This document shows positions 1 to 8,400 of a DNA stretch of 9,267 nt, piece by piece (position 1 is the first letter of the stretch; each line of letters begins with the position of its first letter). This DNA comes from an uncultured Porphyromonadaceae bacterium (lineage in GTDB: Bacteria > Bacteroidota > Bacteroidia > Bacteroidales > Muribaculaceae), in NCBI GenBank assembly GCA_947176285.1, contig CAMWQF010000097.1, forward strand, positions 1 through 9,267, written 5' to 3'. Position numbers and translations under genes: made by a program. The notes beneath the pieces were generated by a model that was given only the letters and a program-made list of their open reading frames with translations, was not told the origin of the DNA and ran no database searches.

Positions 1-1337
1 CCAGTGGATTTCCGCTGTCGATTTTTCCTCAGTCTTTGAGTTTCAGCGGCAATTCGCTGAAGGTGCTGGAGGAGACTCCTGAAAAATCCACCGGATTAGA
101 AAAGATATACATACTTTATTCCACCCAAGGTGTGACCGCTTCTTACACATCTTCTTCCGGCAATAAAATTAGTTGGATGCAATATAGCAATCTCGGTGGA
201 GGACATGCTGAAGAAGTGGGTTCTTCTCAGAATGGAAGCGAAAGTACACTTGATGTGCTTGAAGGAGATAAGGGATATATCGTGGTTGACGGTGACAGGC
301 AATATTGCTTTTGGATCACTGATTATCAATCTCATAGGCTTAAACTGCAATCTGCATCAATATCGGATGAAGTTGAATGTGGTGTAAGCGTGATAAATGT
401 TGAAGGATCAGGCGATCCTATCAGATATTTCACGATCAACGGAATGCAAAAGACATTGGACCAGGAAATAACTGTCAGTTACAACACTCAAGAATGGAAT
501 GACAACGACAATAATTTCAAAGATATAGAATTATCAAAGTCTTTTGAATGTCTACAGAATCAATATCGAGTGACACCCCCAAATTATTGTGCCACCACAT
601 TCACAATTACCGGTGATAAATTTTTGAAGGCATGGAACTGGCTGGAGACTATAGAGACTCCAACTGCACATCCCACTTCCATTGACGCAAGGACTTTTGC
701 AGTTCAGCAAAAAGATAGTGAGGATCTGGAAGAAGGAGAGGTCGTGGTAGGAAGCAATCAGATAGGAGCCGGAGAAGTTGAAGGATTAGGAGGTTCGGCT
801 CCTTGCGATATTAGATTTGAAGCGTATGTAACGGATGGTGTTATTCACAATGAATGGCAATTAACAAGAGATCCATCCTTTGAAACGATCGATTATCGCT
901 TCACAACTCAAGACCTTGACTACACATTTTTAGAAGAAGGTGATCACTATATTAGATATATCGGCAGCAATGCAGACGGAACGTGTGAATATATCAGCGA
1001 TACCTATGCAGTTAATATTGGAGAGAGTCAACTGCTTATCCCAAATGCTTTTTCTCCTAATGGAGATGGAATCAATGATGAATGGAAAGTTGCCTACCGT
1101 TCTATACAGACATTTCAATGCTACATATTCAATCGCCAAGGTCATCAGGTGTGTCATCTAAGTTCTCCTGATCAAGGATGGGATGGCAAAGTGAATGGAA
1201 AGACTGTCGAATCAGGAGTGTTCTTCTATGTGATAGATGCAACCGGCACTGATGGAAAGAAATATAAAAAGAGCGGCGATATAAATATTGTGAAATATGT
1301 AGGTCGCACCGGCACTTCCACGCTGCCGGAGCAATAA
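1..1337 (+). CDS. Type IX secretion (type B sorting domain) surface protein, 3' part only
   Basis: The reading frame is open from the left edge (first full codon at position 3) to TAA at 1335-1337, so the true start is upstream; the TTG at 36 is only an internal Leu codon. The last ~100 residues (from about 1032) match the gliding-motility-type C-terminal domain: IPNAFSPNGDGINDEW, then an IFNRQGHQV strand, GWDGKVNGK, SGVFFYVI and a final GDINIVKY strand. In Bacteroidota this domain directs export across the outer membrane by the type IX system. A region just before it (about 810-1025) looks like a beta-sandwich, PKD- or Ig-like module with paired cysteines. The N-terminal part visible here is beta-rich (for example ISWMQYSNLGGG) and I cannot assign it an enzymatic function. 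It is probably a secreted or surface-attached protein of unknown role. The sorting-domain call is strong; the function is unknown. Confidence 0.85.
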   Translation, partial: SGFPLSIFPQSLSFSGNSLKVLEETPEKSTGLEKIYILYSTQGVTASYTSSSGNKISWMQYSNLGGGHAEEVGSSQNGSESTLDVLEGDKGYIVVDGDRQYCFWITDYQSHRLKLQSASISDEVECGVSVINVEGSGDPIRYFTINGMQKTLDQEITVSYNTQEWNDNDNNFKDIELSKSFECLQNQYRVTPPNYCATTFTITGDKFLKAWNWLETIETPTAHPTSIDARTFAVQQKDSEDLEEGEVVVGSNQIGAGEVEGLGGSAPCDIRFEAYVTDGVIHNEWQLTRDPSFETIDYRFTTQDLDYTFLEEGDHYIRYIGSNADGTCEYISDTYAVNIGESQLLIPNAFSPNGDGINDEWKVAYRSIQTFQCYIFNRQGHQVCHLSSPDQGWDGKVNGKTVESGVFFYVIDATGTDGKKYKKSGDINIVKYVGRTGTSTLPEQ

Positions 1338-1344
1338 TGGCATG

Positions 1345-1365
1345 ATATTTGTTATAATATTTGTT
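1345..1365. repeat. 9-bp direct repeat (ATATTTGTT x2) upstream of uvrA
   Basis: ATATTTGTT occurs at 1345-1353 and again at 1357-1365, so the units repeat with a 12-base period. Each contains a TTTG like the -33 element of Bacteroidota promoters, but I find no good TAnnTTTG box at the expected distance. It lies in the AT-rich gap between the surface-protein gene and uvrA. It could be a regulator site or simply low-complexity sequence. Confidence 0.3.
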
Positions 1366-1383
1366 GTATATCTAATAAATAGA

Positions 1384-1408
1384 TTGAGGCGCATAAGGTT
1401 TGCGTCAA
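1384..1408 (+). other. Imperfect hairpin in the uvrA leader
   Basis: TTGA-GG-CGCA (1384-1393) can pair with TGCGTCAA (1401-1408), giving eight base pairs with a two-base GG bulge and a seven-base loop. No T-run follows directly, so it is a poor intrinsic terminator candidate. If transcription reads through from upstream it would sit in the 5' leader just before the uvrA start at 1430. Its role is unknown and it may be chance. Confidence 0.25.
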
Positions 1409-1429
1409 AGCAAGTATATTTTAAATACT

Positions 1430-4264
1430 ATGAATGAAAATCTTAAGGCAGAAGACCGCATTGAAGTTTCCGGTGCGAGAGTCCACAACCTAAAAAATAT
1501 AGATGTAACGATTCCCCACAATTCTCTCAGTGTCATAACCGGACTGAGCGGTTGTGGGAAATCTTCGCTCGCTTTCGACACTATTTTTGCTGAAGGCCAA
1601 CGCCGTTATATTGAGACGTTTTCGGCTTATGCGAGAAATCTCCTCGGTAGCATGGAGCGCCCGGATGTTGATAAAATCACCGGGCTAAATCCGGTGATAA
1701 GCATCGAACAAAAGACCACTAACAATAATCCTCGGTCAACAATTGGCACCACCACTGAAATATACGACTTTTTCCGTCTGCTTTTTGCACGTTTGGGAGA
1801 GCCTATAAGTTATATAAGCGGAAAACCAATGGTGAAATATACAAAGGAGAAGATTGTCGATATGGTCAGCAAGACATTTGCCGACCGAAAGATATATGTG
1901 CTTGCTCCACTTGTAAAAAACCGTAAAGGTCATTATAAGGAACTGTTTGAAAACCTGCGAAAGAAAGGTTATCTCAATGTTCGCGTGGATGGAGAACTCC
2001 GGGAACTCTCTTTTGGAATGAAGACCGACCGATATCGCAACCATGATATCGAACTTGTTATTGATCGTCTAAAGGTAAAGGAAAACGAGCAAGATCGCCT
2101 AAAAAAGGCAGTAGAAGAAGCCCTGAAGCAGGGTGATAAGCAGATGATGGTCATTGATATGGAGACAGGTCATCTACATCATTTCTCATTACTGCTAATG
2201 GATTCGGAAAACGGCTTGTCTTACCCGGAACCGGCACCTCACAATTTCTCATTCAATTCTCCGCAAGGTGCCTGCCGGCGTTGCAAAGGATTGGGAGAAG
2301 TGAACATTGTTGATGTTGACAAAATAATTCCTGACAAAAACAAGTCAATTTATGACGGTGGAATAGTTCCGCTTGGGAAATACAAAAATAGCCTCGTTTT
2401 CATGCAGATAGAGGCGATATGCAAGATGTATGGTGCAACCCTTAAGACTCCTATAAAGAATCTTTCAGAGGAAGCACTAGATGACATACTTAATGGTACG
2501 GATTCACGTCTTGTGCTTGCAAATTCTACACTTCAGACCTATTCTTACGAGTCTAACTATGAAGGATTGGTTAAATATATTGAGGCTCAACAATCCGATG
2601 ATTTTGGAAGTGAGGCTAAAAAATGGAGCGAACAGTTTTATACTCGAGCCGTTTGTCCGGAATGTAATGGGCAGCGTCTGAATAAAATTTCCCTTCATTA
2701 CTACATCGACGGTAAGAATATTGCTGATGTTGCCAATTTGGACATAAAGGAACTATATGATTGGACCCAAGGACTTGAGGACCGCGTTGACAGTCAGCGT
2801 CGTCTTGTGGCAGTTGAGATTATGAAGGAAATACGTTCTCGTCTTAAGTTTCTTCTAGACGTCGGGCTTGATTATCTATCACTCAATCGTCCAAGTTCCT
2901 CTCTATCAGGAGGGGAGAGCCAACGTATCAGATTGGCAACCCAAATAGGCAGCCAACTCGTCAATGTGCTCTATATTCTCGATGAGCCTTCCATTGGCCT
3001 TCATCAGCGAGATAATGAGCGACTTATCAATAGCCTTAAGCAACTTCGCGACAATGGGAATTCCATTATAGTTGTGGAGCACGACAAGGATATAATGAAT
3101 GAGGCTGATTATATTGTCGATATAGGTCCGGGAGCAGGACGTAAAGGTGGTAATGTAGTGTTTCAAGGCACACCATCCGAGATGAAAAAGACCCATACCT
3201 TGACAGCCTCATATCTTAATGGCGAGAAATCTATTGAGATTCCGACTGAAAGGAGGAAAGGAAACGGAAAGAACTTGACTATCAAAGGAGCTACAGGCCA
3301 CAATCTGAAAGATGTGGATGTCGAGTTTCCTTTAGGAAAATTCATATGCGTCACCGGAGTGTCCGGTTCCGGGAAATCAAGCCTTGTGAATGCTACGCTG
3401 CAGCCAATATTAAGCCAGAAATTCTATAGGTCGAATACCGCTCCGCTTCCATATAAAGAAATAGAGGGAATAGAGAATATTGATAAGGTTGTGACAGTCG
3501 ATCAATCTCCTCTCGGACGTTCTCCAAGATCGAATCCTGCAACATATACCGGAGTTTTCACTGACATCCGTAAACTTTTTATGGAACTCCCTGAATCTAA
3601 GATACGAGGTTACAAACCCGGTAGATTCTCATTTAATGTCAGCGGTGGTCGTTGCGAGACTTGCAAGGGAAATGGTTATCGTACCATTGAGATGAATTTC
3701 CTTCCGGATGTGCTTGTGCCTTGCGAGGAATGTCATGGCAAGAGATACAATAGGGAAACACTTGAGGTGCGTTATAAAGGGAAATCTATATCTGATGTCT
3801 TGGAAATGACCGTCAATCAAGCAGTGGAATTTTTTGAGAATGTGCCATCTATTCTAAAGAAAATTAAGGTGTTGCAAGAGATTGGTCTCGGTTACATTAA
3901 ACTTGGGCAACCATCGAGCACATTGAGTGGAGGGGAGAACCAGCGTGTTAAACTTGCCACTGAACTTGCTAAAAAGGATACAGGTCGCACATTGTTCATA
4001 CTTGACGAACCCACGACCGGACTTCATTTTCAAGATATAAAAGTTCTACTTGGAGTCATCAATAAACTCGTAGACAAGGGCAACACTATGGTTGTGATAG
4101 AACATAACCTCGACGTGATAAAATCAGCAGACTGGCTCATTGAGATGGGTCCGGAAGGGGGAAAAGATGGAGGACGTTTAGTAGCGTGTGGCACACCCGA
4201 AGAGATGTCACTACTTGACACTCCGACCTCCAGATTCCTTAAAGAAGAATTACATAACAACTAA
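1430..4264 (+). CDS. uvrA: Excinuclease ABC subunit UvrA
   Basis: UvrA is the dimeric ATPase that finds bulky DNA lesions and loads UvrB in nucleotide excision repair. Numbering from ATG at 1430 (944 aa, near the usual ~940), I see: Walker A GLSGCGKS with Lys44; a segment where the UvrB-binding domain is expected (about 125-255); CxxC pairs at 282/285 and 409/412; ABC signature LSGGESQR (492-499); Walker B LDEP around Asp518-Glu519; second Walker A GVSGSGKSS with Lys649; the C-terminal zinc module C742/C745-X19-C765/C768; second signature LSGGENQR at 832; and second Walker B around Asp859-Glu860. An in-frame TTG at 1400 would add ten residues (MRQSKYILNT), but the ATG gives the usual N-terminus and is preferred. 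Oddity: the first CxxC of the N-terminal zinc module is Asp258/Asn261. Having the UvrB-binding region makes it a repair-type UvrA, not a short UvrA2. The gene ends in its own terminator. Confidence 0.97.
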   Translation: MNENLKAEDRIEVSGARVHNLKNIDVTIPHNSLSVITGLSGCGKSSLAFDTIFAEGQRRYIETFSAYARNLLGSMERPDVDKITGLNPVISIEQKTTNNNPRSTIGTTTEIYDFFRLLFARLGEPISYISGKPMVKYTKEKIVDMVSKTFADRKIYVLAPLVKNRKGHYKELFENLRKKGYLNVRVDGELRELSFGMKTDRYRNHDIELVIDRLKVKENEQDRLKKAVEEALKQGDKQMMVIDMETGHLHHFSLLLMDSENGLSYPEPAPHNFSFNSPQGACRRCKGLGEVNIVDVDKIIPDKNKSIYDGGIVPLGKYKNSLVFMQIEAICKMYGATLKTPIKNLSEEALDDILNGTDSRLVLANSTLQTYSYESNYEGLVKYIEAQQSDDFGSEAKKWSEQFYTRAVCPECNGQRLNKISLHYYIDGKNIADVANLDIKELYDWTQGLEDRVDSQRRLVAVEIMKEIRSRLKFLLDVGLDYLSLNRPSSSLSGGESQRIRLATQIGSQLVNVLYILDEPSIGLHQRDNERLINSLKQLRDNGNSIIVVEHDKDIMNEADYIVDIGPGAGRKGGNVVFQGTPSEMKKTHTLTASYLNGEKSIEIPTERRKGNGKNLTIKGATGHNLKDVDVEFPLGKFICVTGVSGSGKSSLVNATLQPILSQKFYRSNTAPLPYKEIEGIENIDKVVTVDQSPLGRSPRSNPATYTGVFTDIRKLFMELPESKIRGYKPGRFSFNVSGGRCETCKGNGYRTIEMNFLPDVLVPCEECHGKRYNRETLEVRYKGKSISDVLEMTVNQAVEFFENVPSILKKIKVLQEIGLGYIKLGQPSSTLSGGENQRVKLATELAKKDTGRTLFILDEPTTGLHFQDIKVLLGVINKLVDKGNTMVVIEHNLDVIKSADWLIEMGPEGGKDGGRLVACGTPEEMSLLDTPTSRFLKEELHNN

Positions 4265-4268
4265 GTTG

Positions 4269-4305
4269 AAAACCCTCGACATTCCTTTTGAAAGTCGGGG
4301 GTTTT
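4269..4305 (+). terminator. Intrinsic terminator after uvrA
   Basis: AAAACCCTCGAC (4269-4280) pairs with GTCGGGGGTTTT (4294-4305): a 12-bp stem with one G-T wobble and a 13-base loop. It starts five bases after the uvrA stop. The T stretch is part of the stem's 3' arm, and the matching A stretch on the 5' arm means it could also work on the opposite strand. It should separate uvrA from the metF-metH unit. Confidence 0.85.
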
Positions 4306-4425
4306 ATAGTGATTTGACATTAGTTTGATTCATCAGCCACTTATTTGAGTATTATTTAGCAAATATTAAGAGTGTTACTTGTTGTTGTCGAAAATTTTTA
4401 TTAATTTCACGCTTTAAATTACAGC

Positions 4426-4430
4426 AGGTG
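4426..4430 (+). promoter_or_regulatory. Possible ribosome binding site (AGGTG) before metF
   Basis: AGGTG lies three bases before the ATG at 4434 and resembles a Shine-Dalgarno core, although such sites are generally weak in Bacteroidota. It overlaps the in-frame GTG at 4428, which favours the ATG at 4434 as the start over the GTG. The rest of the 128-base gap after the uvrA terminator is AT-rich and shows no clear promoter or riboswitch to me. Confidence 0.3.
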
Positions 4431-4433
4431 AAA

Positions 4434-5390
4434 ATGAAAAAGATTATTGATGTAATCGAAAGCAGGAAAAAACCTCTTTTTTCGATTGAGATTCTCCCTC
4501 CATTGAAGGGTAACAGTATATATAAAGTATTTGATATCATTGACCGACTGAAGAAATTTGACCCTCAGTTTGTCAATATCACATCTCATCACAGTGAATA
4601 TATCTATAAGCCTCTTCCGAATGGAACTCACCGGAGGGTAAGCGTAGTAAAACGTCCCGGAACAGTCGCCATTGCTGCCGCTATACAAAACAGATATGGG
4701 CTCATTCCTGTGCCTCACATCATTTGCCGTGGCTTTACGAAAGAAGAGACAGAGTATGCGCTTCTCGATCTGAATTTCCTTGGAATCAACAACCTAATGC
4801 TTCTACGCGGTGACGACAAGCGTGAGTTTATTTCTAATGCGGAACAAGAAAACTATCACGAACATGCTACCGACCTTCAGCATCAGATAAATCTCTTCAA
4901 TAAAGGTATCGGACTTGAAGATATGAGCATCCAAGGAATTGAGACTCCATTTTCATATGGAATGGCATGCTATCCTGAAAAGCATGAAGAGGCTCCCAAC
5001 ATGGAATCGGATATCCATTATCTCAAAATGAAAGTTGATAATGGAGCAGACTATCTGATAACTCAGATGTTTTATGACAATCAAAAATATTTCAATTTCG
5101 TAGATCGTTGCCGAGCAGAAGGAATCAACGTTCCTATTATTCCGGGTATCAAACCGCTTTATCGTAAGCAACAATTGACAGTGTTGCCTAAAGTGTTCAG
5201 GACGGATATTCCGGAAGCTTTAGCCTCTCAAATACGCGATTGCAATAGTGATGCAGATGCAAAGGAAATCGGTATTGACTGGTGTATCAAGCAGTGTGAG
5301 GAACTTATTGAAAGAGGCGTTCCCGGAATACATTTCTATACTATGGGCATAAGCGATGGAGTTGCCCGCATTGCGGAAAAAATATTCTAA
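4434..5390 (+). CDS. metF: Methylenetetrahydrofolate reductase
   Basis: MetF is a flavoprotein of the cytoplasmic one-carbon pathway that reduces 5,10-methylene-THF to 5-methyl-THF, the methyl donor for MetH. From ATG 4434 the protein is 318 aa, slightly longer than E. coli MetF. Visible signatures are FSIEILPP with Glu19 (equivalent to the catalytic Glu28 of E. coli), VPHIICRGF, LLRGDD with Asp127 (equivalent to the FAD-proximal Asp120), ACYPEKH, and LITQMFYD with Gln211, a folate-contact position, followed by VPIIPGIKP and the C-terminal GIHFYTM. A GTG at 4428 would add two residues; the ATG gives the ordinary N-terminus. The gene lies 80 bases upstream of metH in the same direction, so the two are probably co-transcribed. 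I see no frameshift or missing key residue. Confidence 0.96.
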   Translation: MKKIIDVIESRKKPLFSIEILPPLKGNSIYKVFDIIDRLKKFDPQFVNITSHHSEYIYKPLPNGTHRRVSVVKRPGTVAIAAAIQNRYGLIPVPHIICRGFTKEETEYALLDLNFLGINNLMLLRGDDKREFISNAEQENYHEHATDLQHQINLFNKGIGLEDMSIQGIETPFSYGMACYPEKHEEAPNMESDIHYLKMKVDNGADYLITQMFYDNQKYFNFVDRCRAEGINVPIIPGIKPLYRKQQLTVLPKVFRTDIPEALASQIRDCNSDADAKEIGIDWCIKQCEELIERGVPGIHFYTMGISDGVARIAEKIF

Positions 5391-5423
5391 TTCAATCTTC
5401 AAGAGCGACAATCGAGGATTGAA
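5391..5423 (+). other. Inverted repeat directly after metF
   Basis: TTCAATCTTC (5391-5400) pairs with GAGGATTGAA (5414-5423): ten base pairs with one G-T wobble and a 13-base loop, starting at the base after the metF stop. What follows is ATATAATG, not a T-run, so it is not a typical intrinsic terminator. It could be a partial terminator or a transcript-stabilising or processing hairpin that sets the metF to metH ratio. Confidence 0.45.
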
Positions 5424-5438
5424 ATATAATGTAGTAAA

Positions 5439-5452
5439 GAGTTCTGAAACTC
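5439..5452 (+). other. Small perfect hairpin near the metH start
   Basis: GAGTT-CTGA-AACTC forms a five-base-pair stem with a four-base loop, ending 18 bases before the metH ATG. It is short enough to be chance. The sequence between it and the ATG (AATGAAAGAATATAAAAG) is A-rich, as is usual for Bacteroidota translation starts. Confidence 0.2.
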
Positions 5453-5470
5453 AATGAAAGAATATAAAAG

Positions 5471-8400
5471 ATGAATCTTAAAGAATTTTTTGGCATATTA
5501 AGGGAAAGAGTATTGGTGCTTGATGGCGCTATGGGCACAATGATTCAGCGTTATTCTCTGACGGAATGCGATTTCAGAGGAAGTAGATTTGAGAATCATC
5601 CATCTCGGCTTTCCGGATGCAATGATCTTTTATGCCTTACTCGTCCTGATATACTCGAAGAGATTCATAAGGCATATATTGAAGCCGGTGCGGATATCAT
5701 AAGCACCGACACATTCAATGCCAATGCAATCTCAATGGCAGATTATTCTCTACACGACGATTCATCTCTCATACGTGAGATAAACCGAGCCGGCGCTTCT
5801 ATAGCAAAAAAAGCCGTTAACGATTTTATCACTTCACATGCTGATCGCAAGGTATTCGTAGCCGGGTCCATTGGTCCTACGAATAAATCAGCCACAATGA
5901 GTCCAGATGTCACAGATCCGGCTAATCGCAATATCACTTATGACGACCTTTATACAGCCTATTTAGATCAGGCAATAGGTCTCATTGAAGGGGGAGTAGA
6001 CATTTTGCTGTTTGAGACAGTCTTTGACACTCTAAACTTAAAAGCGGGTCTTGATGCCGCTCACAAAGCCATGAAAGAATGTGGAAGAGAACTTCCTATC
6101 ATGGTTTCAGCAACAGTTTCTGACAAAAGCGGACGCACTTTAAGCGGTCAGACTCTTCCGGCATTCGCCACATCTGTAGAAGACTACCCATGTGTAGTCA
6201 GTCTCGGGCTTAACTGCAGTTTCGGTCCAAAAGATATCATCACTCATCTAAAGGAACTTGGGAAAAGTACTTCAAAATTTATTTCAGTTCATCCAAATGC
6301 CGGACTTCCAGATGCTCTTGGCAGATATGATGTCGATCCAAAAAAATTTGTAGAGGAATTAACCCCCGTATTTTATGAATCTCTTGCAAATATTGTAGGA
6401 GGATGCTGCGGAACAACACCTGAACATATTGCGGCACTACGAAATTTTATAGACACCTTTATTGTTTCAGAGTTGTCTGGAAATTCATCCGGTTCTTATA
6501 ATATAATCCATAAGCCTCACAAATTAGAGAAGGCATTGCGAATTTCCGGACTCGAAAGGGTAGAAGTGTGCCCGGAGAATAATTTTCTTGTGGTCGGTGA
6601 GCGTTGCAACGTGGCAGGTTCTCGGAAATTCCTTCGTTTGATTAAAGAAAAGAATTATGATGAGGCAATAGTAATCGCAGCAAAACAAGTTGAAGACGGG
6701 GCTATGGTGATAGATATCAATATGGATGACCCTCTTCTTGATGCGGCAAAAGAAATGGTGCATTTTCTGAGGCTTTATGCTTCTGAACCGGAAGTGGCAA
6801 AAGTGCCTGTTATGGTGGATTCATCCAACTGGGAAGTTGTAGAGTCAGCACTTAAGAACCTTCAAGGCAAATCAATTGTCAATTCTATCTCTTTAAAGGA
6901 AGGAGAGGATGCATTCATAGCGAAGGCAAAGCGCATTAGAGAACTTGGGGCGGCTGTAATTGTAATGGCTTTTGATGAAATCGGACAAGCCGACACTTAT
7001 CAAAGAAAGATTGAAGTTTGTGACCGAGCCTATCAAATTCTGACTGATAAGTGCGGTTTTAAAGGTGAAGATATCATATTTGATGTCAATGTAATGGCTG
7101 TGGCAACCGGTCTTGAAGAGCATTCCCGCTATGGCATTGACTTTATCGAAGCAGTAAGATGGGTGAAGAATAATCTTCCGGGAGCCCGTACAAGTGGTGG
7201 CATCAGCAATCTGTCGTTTGCGTTCAGGGGCAAAAACGCACTTCGGGAAGCCATGCACACTGTTTTTCTATATCATGCCATTGCAGCAGGTCTTGACATG
7301 GCTATTATGAATCCGGCTTCAGCAATGACCTATGATGAAATAGATCCGGCTTTGCGTTCGCTCATTGAAGATGTAGTCCTTGCTCGACGCCCGGAGGCTT
7401 CTGATGCTCTTGCTGAATATGCTATGACAGATAAGTCAATGGAAAAATCAAAATCTTCCGATTCCGAAAGAGATTTGTCAGTTCCCGTAGAAAAACGAGT
7501 GACGGATGCTGTGATAGCCGGCAAAGATGATTTCCTAAAGGAGGATCTGGAACTGCTTTCTTCCGAAATGAAAGCGGTAGACATAGTTGAGGGTCCATTG
7601 ATGGAAGGCATGAAAAGGGTAGGAGCATTGTTTGGTGAAGGAAAAATGTTCCTCCCCCAAGTAGTGAAGACTGCAAGAGTAATGAAAATGGCTGTTGACA
7701 TCCTTCAGCCTAAACTTGTCGCAGAATCTACTAAAATCGGAGCAAACAAAGCCGGGAAAGTATTGCTCGCAACGGTTAAAGGAGATGTCCATGATATTGG
7801 CAAGAACATTGTTTCCATCGTGCTGGCATGCAATAATTTTGATGTGATCGATCTTGGAGTAATGGTTCCAGCAGAAGACATCGTTGCTACAGCCATTAAA
7901 GAGCAACCTGATATCATCTGCCTTTCAGGTCTCATCACGCCATCTCTTGCAGAAATGGCAGCCACTGCTGAAGCTTTGGCTAAGGCCGGACTCGAAATAC
8001 CTCTTCTTATTGGAGGAGCAACTACCTCGCCTCTTCATACTGCCTTAAAAATTGCCCCGGTCTATACCGGACCGGTAGTGCATATGAGAGATGCTTCGCA
8101 AAATCCTATTGCTGCAGCCAAATTGCTTGATAAATCCGAAAAGAAAGATTATATAGCCTCAATTCAGGAAGAGCAACGCTCTCTGCGTGAATCATACTCT
8201 ACCTCTGTCAAAAAGTATTTGCCATTAGAGGAAGCAAGAATTAAAGGAAGGAAAAATGTAAATGACTCATACCGCTCTCCTGAGCCGATTTGTGGCGTGG
8301 ATAAGATAGCAGTAAAGAATTTTTCAATAGAAGAACTAACACCACTGATCAATTGGAAAATGCTGCTTCATGCTTGGGGCTTACATGGACAAGGATGTAA

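Noticed and set aside
36..38. TTG as the start of the surface-protein gene
   Set aside because: The frame stays open upstream to the window edge and the visible N-terminus has no signal peptide, which a type IX cargo needs. The real start is outside the window.
1304..1337. Short tail (about 12 residues) after the last strand of the sorting domain as an unusual extension
   Set aside because: Short Gly/Thr/Ser-rich tails after this domain are, as far as I recall, common in Bacteroidales homologues.
1400..1402. TTG as the uvrA start
   Set aside because: It adds ten residues (MRQSKYILNT) that are not typical of UvrA; the ATG at 1430 sits at the usual distance from the conserved VSGARVHNLKNI segment.
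4313..4357. Bacteroidota-type promoter for metF (TTTG boxes at 4313 and 4324, weak -7 candidates at 4340 and 4350)
   Set aside because: Neither pairing has a full TAnnTTTG at the usual spacing; the matches are no better than expected in AT-rich DNA.
6893..7258. Long reverse-strand open frames inside metH (for example 6893-7258, 7330-7701 and 7535-7906)
   Set aside because: They lie wholly inside the well-conserved metH coding sequence, overlap one another in different frames, and show no recognisable domain.
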